The notes: generated from the sequence alone by a model not told the origin. A stretch of 64,000 nucleotides of DNA from Murinocardiopsis flavida (GCF_003014485.1 NZ_PYGA01000028.1:1-64000); one strand, 5' to 3'. Positions 32,922-41,480 are shown, counted from the first letter of the stretch. Program-made: numbers and translations.

Positions 32922-34118
32922 GTGACCGACCCCGCGCCCCTCGACGCCGCCGCGGCACGGGCCCGTGTCGCCGAGTTCGTCGCCGCCCACGATCCGCGCA
33001 CCACCGACCCCGCCGCGTTCCTCGGCGCACGCTTCGACGCCGGTCTCGCCTGGGTCCACTTCCCCGAAGGCGCCGGCGGCCTGGGCGCACCCCGCGCGCT
33101 CCAGCCGACGATCGACGCCGAGTTCGCCCGGCTGGGCGCCGCACCCGTCCAACGCGAGGGCCTTGTCATCGGCCTCGGCATGGCGGCACCCACGATCCTC
33201 GCCTTCGGCACCCCCGCGCAGCGCTACCGCTACCTCCGCCCGCTCTACACCGGCGAGGAGGTGTGGTGCCAGCTCTTCAGCGAGCCGGGGGCCGGGTCGG
33301 ACCTCGCGGCGCTGGGCACCCGGGCGGTCCGCGACGGCGACTCCTGGATCCTCAACGGGCAGAAGGTGTGGACGTCGCTGGCGCACCGGGCACGCTGGGC
33401 GATCCTGATCGCACGCACAGACCCCGACCTGCCCAAGCACCGCGGCATCAGCTACTTCATCTGCGACATGCACTCCCCCGGTGTCGAGGTGCGCCCGCTG
33501 CGCCAGCTCACCGGCGAGGCGGAGTTCAACGAGGTGTACCTGACCGACGTGCGCATCGCCGACTCCCAGCGGCTCGGCGAGCCCGGTGAGGGGTGGCGGG
33601 TCGCGCAGACCACCCTGATGAACGAGCGGGTGTCCATCGCCGGCCACGCCGAGCCCCGCGAAGGCGGCGTCATCGCCCTGGTCACCGAACTGTGGCGGAC
33701 CCGCCCCGAATTGCGCACCCCCGGTCTGCACGACACCCTGCTGCGGCTGTGGGTGGACGCCGAGGCCGCGCGCCTGACCAAGGAGCGGCTGCGCCAGCAG
33801 CTCGCAGCGGGGCAGCCCGGCCCCGAGGGCTCCGCGGCGAAACTGTCGTTCGCCCGCATCAACCAGGAGGTCGCCGGGCTGGAACTCGACCTGCTCGGCG
33901 GCGAAGGACTCACCTACGACGACTGGTCGTTCCGCCGCCCGGCGGGGATCCCGTTCGCGGAGCGGGTGCCCGGCTTCCACTACCTCCGGACCAAGGGCAA
34001 CTCGATCGAGGGCGGGACCTCCGAGATCCTGCGCACCATCATCGCCGAACGGGTCCTCGGCCTGCCCGCCGAACCCCGCACCGACAAGGACACCGCCTGG
34101 AAGGACCTCCCCCGATGA
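32922..34118 (+). CDS. Acyl-CoA dehydrogenase, catalytic-type subunit
   Basis: 398 aa with the full fold: N-terminal helical domain, FAD loop CQLFSEPGAGSDLA and WILNGQKVWTSLAH, and C-terminal YLRTKGNSIEGGTSEILRTIIAERVLG with the GTSEI region that binds FAD and carries catalytic residues. The GTG start has AGGGAGGA at optimal spacing. It overlaps the second acyl-CoA dehydrogenase by ATGA. Such adjacent pairs in actinobacteria are known to form alpha2beta2 heterotetramers for steroid or branched side-chain oxidation; that assembly is inferred here. Confidence 0.85.
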   Translation: MTDPAPLDAAAARARVAEFVAAHDPRTTDPAAFLGARFDAGLAWVHFPEGAGGLGAPRALQPTIDAEFARLGAAPVQREGLVIGLGMAAPTILAFGTPAQRYRYLRPLYTGEEVWCQLFSEPGAGSDLAALGTRAVRDGDSWILNGQKVWTSLAHRARWAILIARTDPDLPKHRGISYFICDMHSPGVEVRPLRQLTGEAEFNEVYLTDVRIADSQRLGEPGEGWRVAQTTLMNERVSIAGHAEPREGGVIALVTELWRTRPELRTPGLHDTLLRLWVDAEAARLTKERLRQQLAAGQPGPEGSAAKLSFARINQEVAGLELDLLGGEGLTYDDWSFRRPAGIPFAERVPGFHYLRTKGNSIEGGTSEILRTIIAERVLGLPAEPRTDKDTAWKDLPR

Positions 34119-35311
34119 GCGCCGACCCCGTCCCCGCCGACCTCGACCTGCTGTACGACGACGTCGAGGAAGGGCTCCGCGCGAGTGTGCGGTCGCTGCT
34201 GGCCGACCGCTGCCCGTGGTCGGCCGTCCTGGAGCGGGTCGAGACCGACGCGCCCACCGACGTCGCGCTGTGGAAGGAGCTGGCCGCCATGGGGGTGGCC
34301 GGGCTGCCCGTCCCCGAGCGCCTCGGCGGCGCGGGGGCGACCCTGCGCGAGACCGCCGTCGCGGCGGAGGAGCTGGGGCGCGCGGTCGCGCCCGTCCCGT
34401 TCCTCGGCAGCGCGGTGCTCGCCACGACGGCACTGCTGGCAGCGGGCGGCGAGGCCGCTGACGGCGCACTCGCGCGCCTCGCCTCGGGGGAGGTGTCGGC
34501 GGCGCTGGCCGTTCCGCTGGCGACCGCGCCCGACACCCCGTTCCCGCAGACGGTGCGCTACGCCCCGGGTGCGCCCGGCAGCACCAGTTCCCCGGACAGT
34601 CCCGCTGATGGACGCGCGGCGTCCGGCACCCTCACCGGCGAGGTAGGCGGGGTCGCCGACGCCAGCACCGCGGGGATCCTCGTCGTCCCCGCGGTCGGCG
34701 CCGACGGCCCCGGCCTGTACCTGGTCGAAGCCGACTCCTCGGTCCGCCTCCCTGTGACCTCCCTCGACCTGACCCGCCCCTTGGCGACGGTACGGTTCGA
34801 CGGCGCCGCGGCCCGCCCGGTCGCCACCGGCCCCGCGGCGGCCGACGCGCTGCACACCGCCCTGGTGAGCGGCGCGGCGGTCCTCGCGTCCGAGCAGTTG
34901 GGGGTCGCCGAATGGGCGCTGACGACGACCGTCGACTACCTCAAGACCCGGTACCAGTTCGGTCGGCCAGTGGGGTCCTTCCAAGCGGTCAAGCACCGCC
35001 TGGCCGACCTGTGGGTGGCGGTGTCCCAGGCCCGTGCTGTGGCGCGCAACGCGGCGAGCGCCGCCGTCCACGGCGGTCCCGAGGCGGCGCTCGACGCCGC
35101 GCTCGCGCAGGCGTTCGTGTCGGACACGGCGGTGCTCGCGGCCGAGGAGGCGGTGCAGTTGCACGGTGGAATCGGCTTCACCTGGGAACACCCCACCCAC
35201 CTCTACCTCAAGCGGGCGAAGGCCGACGCGCTCGCCCTGGGGTCGGCCGACCGCCACCGCATGACGATCGCCCGCCTGGCCGACCTGCCTCCCGCCCAGT
35301 GGGAGGCGTGA
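34115..35311 (+). CDS. Acyl-CoA dehydrogenase, second subunit
   Basis: 398 aa, the same length as its partner. N-terminal helices include LWKELAAMGVAGLPVPERLGGAG; the mid-domain is short and Ala/Pro-rich, lacking the SEPGAGSD FAD loop. The C-terminal domain is conserved (TRYQFGRPVGSFQAVKHRLADL; QLHGGIGFTWEHPTHLYLKRAK). Loss of part of the FAD site fits the non-catalytic or half-site subunit of a heteromeric enzyme. It starts in the stop codon of the first subunit. An SDR follows after a 259-base gap in which nothing is recognised. Confidence 0.85.
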   Translation: MSADPVPADLDLLYDDVEEGLRASVRSLLADRCPWSAVLERVETDAPTDVALWKELAAMGVAGLPVPERLGGAGATLRETAVAAEELGRAVAPVPFLGSAVLATTALLAAGGEAADGALARLASGEVSAALAVPLATAPDTPFPQTVRYAPGAPGSTSSPDSPADGRAASGTLTGEVGGVADASTAGILVVPAVGADGPGLYLVEADSSVRLPVTSLDLTRPLATVRFDGAAARPVATGPAAADALHTALVSGAAVLASEQLGVAEWALTTTVDYLKTRYQFGRPVGSFQAVKHRLADLWVAVSQARAVARNAASAAVHGGPEAALDAALAQAFVSDTAVLAAEEAVQLHGGIGFTWEHPTHLYLKRAKADALALGSADRHRMTIARLADLPPAQWEA

Positions 35312-35570
35312 CCCCGGCGGCCGCCCGCGAGACGGCCCCGCCCGCTCCGAAACGCCCACGGCACGCGGCGCGACACCGGAGCGACGCGCACACGCGTCCG
35401 GACGAACACGCAGGTCCGGGCGAGTACGAGTCGGGTAAGCGCGCGGGACCGGACACCCGCACTGTTCCTGGTGAACACATCGGACCGGGCGGACACACGT
35501 GCCAGCGTCCGTGCCACGGTGAGCACCGGCCGGCCGGTCGGTGTGCCGCACCCACTGCACGGAGGAACTG

Positions 35571-36392
35571 ATGCCCGATCCCTTCTCGCCCGACGGCGCA
35601 ACGATCGTCGTCACCGGCGGCGCGAGCGGGATCGGCCGCGCCCTTGTCGAGCGGTTCCTCTCCGAAGGGGCCGCGCACGTGTTCGTGGCCGACCTCGACC
35701 CCGAGCACTGCGCCGCCGTCGCGTCCGCGCTCGGTGAGCGCGCGCACGCCATCGCCCTGGACGCCACCGACCCCGCCGCCGTCCGCTCGGCCGTCGACCG
35801 GATCGACACGATCGCGGGACCGATCGACCTGTGGTGCTCCAACGCCGGTGTCGCGCGCGGCGACGGGCTCGGCACGGACGCCGACTGGGAGGCGTCCTGG
35901 CGGATCCACGTCCTCGCGCACCTGCACGTGGTGCGCGCGCTGTTCCCGCGCATGGCCGAGCGGGGACGCGGGCACCTGCTCGTGACCGCGTCGGCGGCCG
36001 GGCTGCTCACCCAGCTCGACTGCGCCCCCTACACCGTCACCAAGCACGGCGCGGTCGCCCTCGCCGAATGGCTTGCCATGAACCACGGCGACGAGGGGAT
36101 CGGCGTCTCGTGCCTGTGCCCGCAGGGGGTCAACACGCCCATGACAGCGGATGACGGGCCCGGCGCGGCCACCCGGCTCGGCGGCGACTACATCGAGCCG
36201 GCCGACGTCGCGTCCGCCGTGGTCGACGCGCTCGCGGAGGGCCGGTTCCTGATCCTGCCGCACGCCCAGGCCGCCGAGTTCGAGCGGAACCGCGCCGCTG
36301 ACCGCGACCGCTGGCTCGCCGGGATGCGCCGAGCCCGCGCCCGCCTGCACACCCAGGAAGCCGCCCGCGAAAGCCCCGAGTCGCGCGCGTAG
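35571..36392 (+). CDS. Short-chain dehydrogenase/reductase
   Basis: 273-aa classical SDR. NAD(P) motif VVTGGASGIGRAL, Asp in VADLDP (suggesting NAD preference), CSNAGVARGDG, and the catalytic triad Ser in LLVTASAAG plus YTVTK. ATG 35571 follows GGAGGA. On the same strand as the acyl-CoA dehydrogenase pair, so perhaps in the same beta-oxidation or side-chain pathway, but the gap allows an independent promoter. Substrate unknown. Confidence 0.85.
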   Translation: MPDPFSPDGATIVVTGGASGIGRALVERFLSEGAAHVFVADLDPEHCAAVASALGERAHAIALDATDPAAVRSAVDRIDTIAGPIDLWCSNAGVARGDGLGTDADWEASWRIHVLAHLHVVRALFPRMAERGRGHLLVTASAAGLLTQLDCAPYTVTKHGAVALAEWLAMNHGDEGIGVSCLCPQGVNTPMTADDGPGAATRLGGDYIEPADVASAVVDALAEGRFLILPHAQAAEFERNRAADRDRWLAGMRRARARLHTQEAARESPESRA

Positions 36393-36411
36393 ACAATTCG
36401 CGCGTTCTAAT

Positions 36412-36440
36412 CACCTTCATCCCCGCGTGCGCGGTGCTTG
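36412..36440. repeat. Possible solitary decayed CRISPR repeat
   Basis: CATCCCCGCGTGCGCGG matches the repeat CATCCCCGCGGGCGCGG at 16 of 17 positions, followed by a diverged end that still finishes GCAGCAG. It is in the same orientation as the array at 21.8 kb. No leader or second repeat is next to it. It marks the left edge of the accessory island. Confidence 0.4.
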
Positions 36441-36489
36441 GCAGCAGACCCCGTCGCGCTGTGGCTGGTCTCCAGTTCGTGCACGAGTG

Positions 36490-36681
36490 CTACAGGGCGC
36501 CGGTCTTCACTGCGGCGAGCACAGCAGCCCACTGGGCGGACGGCGCCACGATGCACCCGGCCTCACGGTTCTGGGTGTCACGCACCGCTGAGAGTTCAGG
36601 GACACTGGCCACTTCAACGCAGTTGCCCCCGTGGTCGCCGCTGTAGCTGGACTTCCGCCACTCAAGAGCGCTCACTTTCAA
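36490..36681 (-). CDS. DUF397 protein
   Basis: 63 aa with the family signature: EWRKSSYSGDHGGNCVEVA, then AVRDTQNREAG and SAQWAAVLAAVKTG. DUF397 proteins are small and nearly always sit directly after an XRE/DUF5753 gene, as here, where the genes overlap by 20 bases. The pair resembles a toxin-antitoxin-like or developmental regulatory module (BldB/WhiJ type); the molecular function is not known. Codon use is less GC-biased than the flanking core genes. Confidence 0.9.
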   Translation of the reverse strand: MKVSALEWRKSSYSGDHGGNCVEVASVPELSAVRDTQNREAGCIVAPSAQWAAVLAAVKTGAL

Positions 36682-37483
36682 GCCCCTTCCGTGTCACATG
36701 TAGCAGGTCCAGTGATCTCGCTGGAGAAAGCGCTACACCTTGAAGATCGCCAAACGTTAGAGCCAAGCGCCGAACTTGGCTCGTGTCGTGCACCATCGTG
36801 CCACCAACAGCATCCTCCACATACAGCAGATCCTGATCACTGGGCAGCGTCAACAAGGTGAAGGACCCTGTCCGACCCGGACGGCGCTGAGCATCGTTGG
36901 GGATGACCTGCACTCTCACTGAGTGAGTTCCTGTCATCCCGATCAACTTAGTCAGTTGATCGATCATGATCTGGGCTGAACCCACCTGAACGTTGACAGT
37001 CCACTCATTGAGGATTGCAATCATGGCCGGAGATGTGGGCGCATCCCAAATCATCTGACGCTTCATTCGTCCTTGGACGCTTTCCTCGATCCGATCGGCT
37101 GTAGCAACGCTGTTCCCATCCTGAAGGATGGTTCGGCAGTACTCCTCTGTCTGCAAGAGCCCGGGGATTGGAGCGAGCGAGTACTCGCGAACCACGGACG
37201 CCTGACGCTCCGCCTCGATCAGGTCAGCCATCCAGTTTGGATACATCTGACGCTGGCTGATTTCGGCCCATGCCCGTATGAGTTGACCACCGGCCTCAAG
37301 CGTCCGGTCGAGACTCTCGACCATGTCGCGTTTCGGCTTTCGGGTGCCCCGCTCATACCCACTTATCAGTGGGCGCGAAGCATGAATTGCAGAGGCTAGT
37401 TCGCCCTGGGAGAGGGCCAGATTCGTCCGTAGGCGCCGGACTTCGGCCCCGAACTTGGACCATGCTGCGGTCGGTTGACTCAT
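36662..37483 (-). CDS. XRE-family regulator with DUF5753 domain
   Basis: 273 aa. Residues 8-65 form an XRE helix-turn-helix (EVRRLRTNLALSQGELASAIHASRPLISGYERG, read in parts). The remaining 200 residues are a DUF5753 domain with YSLAPIPGLLQTEEYCRTIL, VQVIPNDAQRRPGRTGSFTLL and DLLYVEDAVGGTMV. WhiJ-like regulators of this type pair with DUF397 proteins. GC is clearly lower than in the surrounding genes, suggesting horizontal origin. Start at 37483; an AT-rich promoter region follows to the right. Confidence 0.9.
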   Translation of the reverse strand: MSQPTAAWSKFGAEVRRLRTNLALSQGELASAIHASRPLISGYERGTRKPKRDMVESLDRTLEAGGQLIRAWAEISQRQMYPNWMADLIEAERQASVVREYSLAPIPGLLQTEEYCRTILQDGNSVATADRIEESVQGRMKRQMIWDAPTSPAMIAILNEWTVNVQVGSAQIMIDQLTKLIGMTGTHSVRVQVIPNDAQRRPGRTGSFTLLTLPSDQDLLYVEDAVGGTMVHDTSQVRRLALTFGDLQGVALSPARSLDLLHVTRKGLESERS

Positions 37484-37670
37484 GCTGCCAACTTCCTGCT
37501 ACAGATACGTAACCAAATGGTACTTACCGTTCGCGAATATTCACAACGCAATGAAACAACTGGCTTGGGATTCTTTGTAGCGCGAATGTTGGTGGAGCAC
37601 GAGGAAGTCCAAGAAGGTCGTACACATTCGGCTGGCCAGGAAGCCAAACCCGAACGGACGCCCTGACATA

Positions 37671-37717
37671 GGAGCGGCCCTGTCCGGTGCGTCACCACCG
37701 AGCAGGGCCTTAGCTCC
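37671..37717 (+). terminator. Long hairpin upstream of the Arg-rich small ORF
   Basis: GGAGC (37671) pairs with GCTCC (37713-37717) and the inner GGCCCTG (37676-37682) with CAGGGCC (37703-37709), with a TTA bulge and an inner GGTG-CGT-CACC loop. It ends 30 bases before the ATG at 37748. It may be a terminator, an attenuator or a 5' UTR structure of the plus-strand operon. Confidence 0.45.
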
Positions 37718-37747
37718 TCTACCTGATACGCCCAGGAATGAGGAACC

Positions 37748-37861
37748 ATGTCGAACCTTACCGAGCGGCACATTGTGCACCGCGTCCGGGATTCCCGGCG
37801 TCGGAGGCGCTCCCGGATCCGCCCTTACCTGCCCCGCCGGACCGGGGTGGTGCAGCCGTGA
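37748..37861 (+). CDS. Arg-rich 37-residue small protein coupled to the ATPase gene
   Basis: ATG 37748 to TGA 37861 encodes MSNLTERHIVHRVRDSRRRR and then 17 more residues (positions 21-37, starting RSRIRPYLPRR and ending VVQP). Support: an AGGAA ribosome site at the right distance, and a stop codon that overlaps the GTG start of the next gene as GTGA, the standard coupling arrangement. About a third of residues are Arg. It may be a real small nucleic-acid-binding protein or a leader peptide that controls translation of the ATPase. No family recognised. Confidence 0.5.
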   Translation: MSNLTERHIVHRVRDSRRRRRSRIRPYLPRRTGVVQP

Positions 37862-38289
37862 GCACCGCTGCCCCCGCCCTCGCCGTGGTCCACACTGCGG
37901 TCTTCGCCGCCGTGCCCGCCCAGGTGGGCTCCGCCCGCGCCTGGGCCGTCACCACTTCCGGCCTGCCCGACGATGCTGCGGCCGATCTCGCCCTCATCAC
38001 CTCCGAACTCGCCACCAATGCCTGCCGCCATTCGTGCTCGGCGCGGCCCGGCGGCGCCTACACCCTCACCCTCACCCGCCACGAGGACCGGGTGCGCATC
38101 ACCGTCACCGACGCCGGCCCCCGAGCGGTGGGCGCAGGACGCCGACCCCAACCCGCGACCGGAGCGGAGGAGTCCGGGCGCGGCCTGGCCCTGGTCGCCG
38201 CGTTCGCTCACGCCTGGGGCGTGGACAACGACACCGGCGGCACCCGGGTCTGGGCCGAGGTCCGCACCGCCCCGGACGCCGGGGCCTAG
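37858..38289 (+). CDS. RsbW-like GHKL ATP-binding protein (anti-sigma factor kinase family)
   Basis: 143 aa. One HATPase domain: the N-box LITSELATNACRHS (Glu and Asn), the G1 box TVTDAGPR and the G2 box ESGRGLALVAAFAHAWGV. This short single-domain form is common in actinobacteria beside XRE/DUF397 genes and usually acts on sigma or anti-anti-sigma factors. Start GTG 37858 (VSTAAPALAVVHTAV) overlaps the small ORF stop. A sigma-factor-like gene lies two genes downstream and is a candidate partner. Confidence 0.8.
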   Translation: MSTAAPALAVVHTAVFAAVPAQVGSARAWAVTTSGLPDDAAADLALITSELATNACRHSCSARPGGAYTLTLTRHEDRVRITVTDAGPRAVGAGRRPQPATGAEESGRGLALVAAFAHAWGVDNDTGGTRVWAEVRTAPDAGA

Positions 38290-38291
38290 CG

Positions 38292-38579
38292 GTGGCCGCG
38301 CTGACCCGGGCCCGGCTCTCGCGGGAGTGGGGCCACGCCTGGCTGATCACCGGCCCCACCCCGGGGCGGATGTACACCGCGAGTCGGCTGCGCCCCCGCG
38401 CGGGCGGCCCGAACCACCTCTCGGTGCACACGCTGCGGGGGCTGCGCACCCGGCTGGAGCAGATCGACACCGACGAGCGCGACCCGGTCCTGCCCCGGCT
38501 GCGTCCCGCGCTGCCCCGGCGCGACCGCACCACGCGCTACTTCCGCGTGCCCCCGGGCACCGCGCACCACCCTCGCTGA
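38292..38579 (+). CDS. Small basic hypothetical protein
   Basis: 95 aa starting at the GTG 2 bases after the ATPase stop, so it is translationally coupled. Sequence elements: LSREWGHAWLITGPTPGRMY, then LSVHTLRGLRTRLEQIDTDE and LPRRDRTTRYFRVPPG. Arg-rich and soluble, no named family. Support comes from its tight spacing, sensible codon use and plausible secondary structure. A role linked to the ATPase is inferred from position. Confidence 0.6.
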   Translation: MAALTRARLSREWGHAWLITGPTPGRMYTASRLRPRAGGPNHLSVHTLRGLRTRLEQIDTDERDPVLPRLRPALPRRDRTTRYFRVPPGTAHHPR

Positions 38580-38655
38580 TCGCAGACCGCGCCCGGCCAC
38601 ACCACTGGCTAACCCCAGCTGGACACTCCCGGCTGATCGCAGACCGCGTCCGGCC
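38575..38655. repeat. 24-bp direct repeat after the 95-aa gene
   Basis: GCTGATCGCAGACCGCG followed by (C/T)CCGGCC occurs at 38575-38598 and 38632-38655 with one mismatch. The left copy includes the stop codon of the 95-aa gene. The gap to the next gene holds nothing else recognised. Confidence 0.7.
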
Positions 38656-38756
38656 CCGCCGCCACCCCTCCCACGCGGGGCCGGGCGCCCACGACCCGTA
38701 CCAACCCACGCCCCGACCCCCGCAGGTCCGGGCGCCCACACCCCCGGGAGACCGGC

Positions 38757-39797
38757 ATGCCCCCGCCCACCGGCACCCCGCACACAGCACTCGCGGACCC
38801 GGCCGAACCCACCGACACCGCCGAACCCACCGACGCCGCCGACCCCGCCGACCCCGCCGACCCAGGCGAGACCACCGCCCGCACGCCCGCCGCCCGCGCC
38901 GACTCCGGTGCCCCCGCCAAGCCCGGAGATCCCGGAGAATCCGCCGAGCCCAGCGGCCCGGAGGACCAGCCCTTGCGCCACGGCTACACCGCCCGCGCCC
39001 TCGCCCGCCTGGCCAACTACGCCGCCACCCAGTACCGCTACCCCACCCCGCTGCCCTGGGAGGAGCGCCGCGACGCCGCCTGGTCGGCCATCGCCGAACA
39101 CCTCTACACCGCCACCGAACCCCCCGCCTACTGGGACCTCATCCGCGCCGGGTGGAACACCATCACCGCCCACACCCGCAGGCACCGCTCCACCCACGGC
39201 CAAACCGCCCACGGGTCGGCCCCGCAGTTCCACCGCTACTGGATGCTCGCCGCCACCCCCACCGCAAGCCCCGAAGACCGCGTCGTGGAACGCCTGGCCC
39301 TCGACCAGATCTGGGCCGCGCTATCACCCCGCAACCAGGAACTCATCCGCGCCCTCGACGACCACGGCGACTACACCACCGCCGCCGAATCCCTCGGCCT
39401 GCCGGTGTCCAGCTTCTACTCCCTGATCTCCCGCGCCCGGCGCGCCTTCACCGCGCTGTGGCTGGAAGGCGAAACCCCCACAAGGGCGTGGGGCAACGAC
39501 GTTCGCACCGGACGCGACCGGCCCAAGCACGTCACCACCACCGCCCGCCAACGCACCCGCAAACGGCACCGCGACCAGACCACCGACACGACGTCCGGAA
39601 CCCCGGCCCCCGCACGGGCGCCCCGCAACCGCCGCGACATCGGCACCACCGACACCGAACTCCTCACCCGCCACGCCAACGGCGAGAGCTACCGCGAAAT
39701 CGCCGACACCCTGCCCATCGGCCCCACCGCCGTGCGCACCCGCATCCTCAACGCCTTCAAGGCCACCGCCGAGCCCCGCCAGCACCCACCCCACTGA
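38757..39797 (+). CDS. Sigma-70-like helix-turn-helix protein
   Basis: 346 aa. Residues 1-70 are a low-complexity Pro/Ala/Asp/Thr region (repeated ADPAEPTD). Residues 75-230 resemble ECF sigma regions: ALARLANYAATQYRYPTPLP, then region-4-like LDQIWAALSPRNQELIRALDDHGDYTTAAESLGLPVSSFYSLISRAR (read in parts). A second helix-turn-helix is at the C-terminus (ELLTRHANGESYREIADTLP and AVRTRILNAFK). Frequent on actinobacterial accessory islands. It may be the sigma factor controlled by the upstream ATPase. A decayed CRISPR repeat begins 6 bases after its stop. Confidence 0.7.
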   Translation: MPPPTGTPHTALADPAEPTDTAEPTDAADPADPADPGETTARTPAARADSGAPAKPGDPGESAEPSGPEDQPLRHGYTARALARLANYAATQYRYPTPLPWEERRDAAWSAIAEHLYTATEPPAYWDLIRAGWNTITAHTRRHRSTHGQTAHGSAPQFHRYWMLAATPTASPEDRVVERLALDQIWAALSPRNQELIRALDDHGDYTTAAESLGLPVSSFYSLISRARRAFTALWLEGETPTRAWGNDVRTGRDRPKHVTTTARQRTRKRHRDQTTDTTSGTPAPARAPRNRRDIGTTDTELLTRHANGESYREIADTLPIGPTAVRTRILNAFKATAEPRQHPPH

Positions 39798-39802
39798 CCA
39801 GA

Positions 39803-39831
39803 CCACCCATGCTCGCCTGCGCGGGGAGCAC
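39803..39831. repeat. Decayed CRISPR repeat next to a conserved leader
   Basis: CATGCTCGCCTGCGCGGGGA aligns with the array repeat CATCCCCGCGGGCGCGGGGA, with GCA conserved after it; the left stem arm is mutated and can no longer pair fully. It abuts leader-like sequence in the same relation as at 22149/22150. No spacer or second repeat remains. Confidence 0.65.
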
Positions 39832-39905
39832 TCTCGTTGACCTCGAAACGCTACCGCGACACACCCCCGATTCTGACCACTTCTCGAAAATAGGAAACCC
39901 GAAAC
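39832..39905 (-). promoter_or_regulatory. Orphan CRISPR leader
   Basis: Shares with 22150-22206 the blocks GTTGACCTCGAA, TACCGCG, GATTCTGACCACTTCTC and AAAATAGG in the same order and spacing. It lies on the right of a decayed repeat and indicates a second, eroded CRISPR locus of the same type. Confidence 0.7.
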
Positions 39906-40059
39906 CAAACGACGCCAATCGCCCACAGAAGGACAAAGTCGAGAATGCGCACGACGGAAGAATCCGAGGGCGGCGCGCGCCCTCCGGATTTCCCACAGGC
40001 GACGCCGGCTTGCGAGGCGGCCTTCTCGCCGAAGCGGATACTCGTGGCCTGTGGGGAAA

Positions 40060-41480
40060 GCAGCAACGACGGTGGGAGGGGCCCGAGGTGGGCGGTTGCC
40101 CACACGCCCCGGGGCGTGGAGGAGAAGCAGCAGCAAGGACGGCGGGGCCCGGGCTTCGGCGGAATCGAGCCGGTGTTTGGAGTCGGTCCGTTCACTGGGC
40201 GGCCTTGTGGCCGGGCCGTGTATAGGCGATCTGTGGCCAAAAGCAGCAACAACGGCGGGCGGGCTCCGGGCCTCGGCGGTATCGGATCGGTGCGCGGTGG
40301 TGAACCGCAGCACCAACGGCGGCGAGGAGTCAGGCTCCGGTTACCTCGGTCGGAGTGCGCGGCAGTTCGGGGTGGGCGACGGGGCGGCGACAGCCGGTGG
40401 CGGCCTGGGGGTGCGCGACAGGCCACCGCTGCGCATGGGGCGAGGGGCTTTCAGCCGCCGCGGTGCGAAGCCCTGCACAAAAGGGCAGGTCAGCGGTTCG
40501 GGCACAGCACCTCGTCACTGCGAACGTCTCACATCGTGAGAACTCGACGAGAGGGACAACCCAGACAGCACCCGCATGACGTCTGGGTGGACACCCCGCC
40601 ACCCGCAGGGCCCGCACCGCACGCAAAATCGGACACCAAAGTGCAATCCGGGCGAGTGAAAGCGGCCCCGGCTGATTGCTCGTCCGCATGATGGACATGA
40701 TCTTGGCGCGGGACCCGAATCAGCGCCTATTTGCCGCGAAACACGCGAGGGAAAGGGACATACACCCCTAATCACCCTTCGCAGGTGGAGCTCTGCGCAG
40801 GTAGCCGTGCTTTTCGCTGCGGAGGGACACGGGTACGCGGGCGGCCCTGGGAAACCCCGCCGTCGACTGCGCAACCCGGCCGCCGCCCCGTCGCCTGCCC
40901 CGACTCCCGCACGCCCCGACCGATCCAACCGGAGCCCGGCCCCTCGCCACCGTTGGTGCTGCTGTTCACCACCGCGCACCCGGCTCGACCAAGTTGGGCC
41001 CGGCCCCCTCCCGCCGTCGTTGCTGCCTTTCACCACAGACCACCGGCACGCGGCGCTGCGGCAAGGCCGCCCCGCGAACGGGCCGACCCCAGACGCCGGT
41101 TCGATACCGCGGGGGCCCGGCCCTCCGCCGCCTTCGGTGCCTCTGTTCCCCACCGCGCACCCTGCTCGGCACAGCCGAGGCCGGACCCCGCTCACCGGCC
41201 GGTGCTGCTTTTTCCAACCAGGGACCGGGCGCCGACAGCGGACAGGGCCACCCAACGAGCCGGGATCGCCTTCCAATAACAACAGACGCGCGCGTGCCAC
41301 CCCAGGATTTATGGGAGTACTCGCGCTTCGCTGCGCCCCGCGCACTCGGCCCGATCCAGACGGGGCCCAGACCCCCGCCCGCCCTCGTTGCTGCCTTCCC
41401 CGCAGGCCGCCTGCACGCGGCACTGCGGCAAGGCCGCACAGCAGGCGGACCGACCCCTAACAGCCGACAGTCCACCTGCT
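40060..41480 (-). repeat. Composite repeat element B (inverted copy of A)
   Basis: Left arm 40060-40350, core about 40446-40823, right arm about 40850-41480 with tandem units of about 182 bp (module GGTGCTGCTGTTCACCACCG at 40955, a diverged copy at 41137). The core is the reverse complement of core A, with the same blocks (palindrome TCTCAC-ATC-GTGAGA at 40527-40541; CGCATGATGGACATGATCTT near 40685; CAGGTAGCCGTGCTTTTCGC near 40800). No gene from 39798 to 41593 is supported. Nature unknown; the arms and palindrome suggest a mobile or structured element. Confidence 0.75.

Noticed and set aside
37475-37666. 63-codon ORF in the AT-rich gap left of the small Arg-rich ORF
   Set aside because: TTG start overlapping the XRE gene, no ribosome site, no recognisable family.
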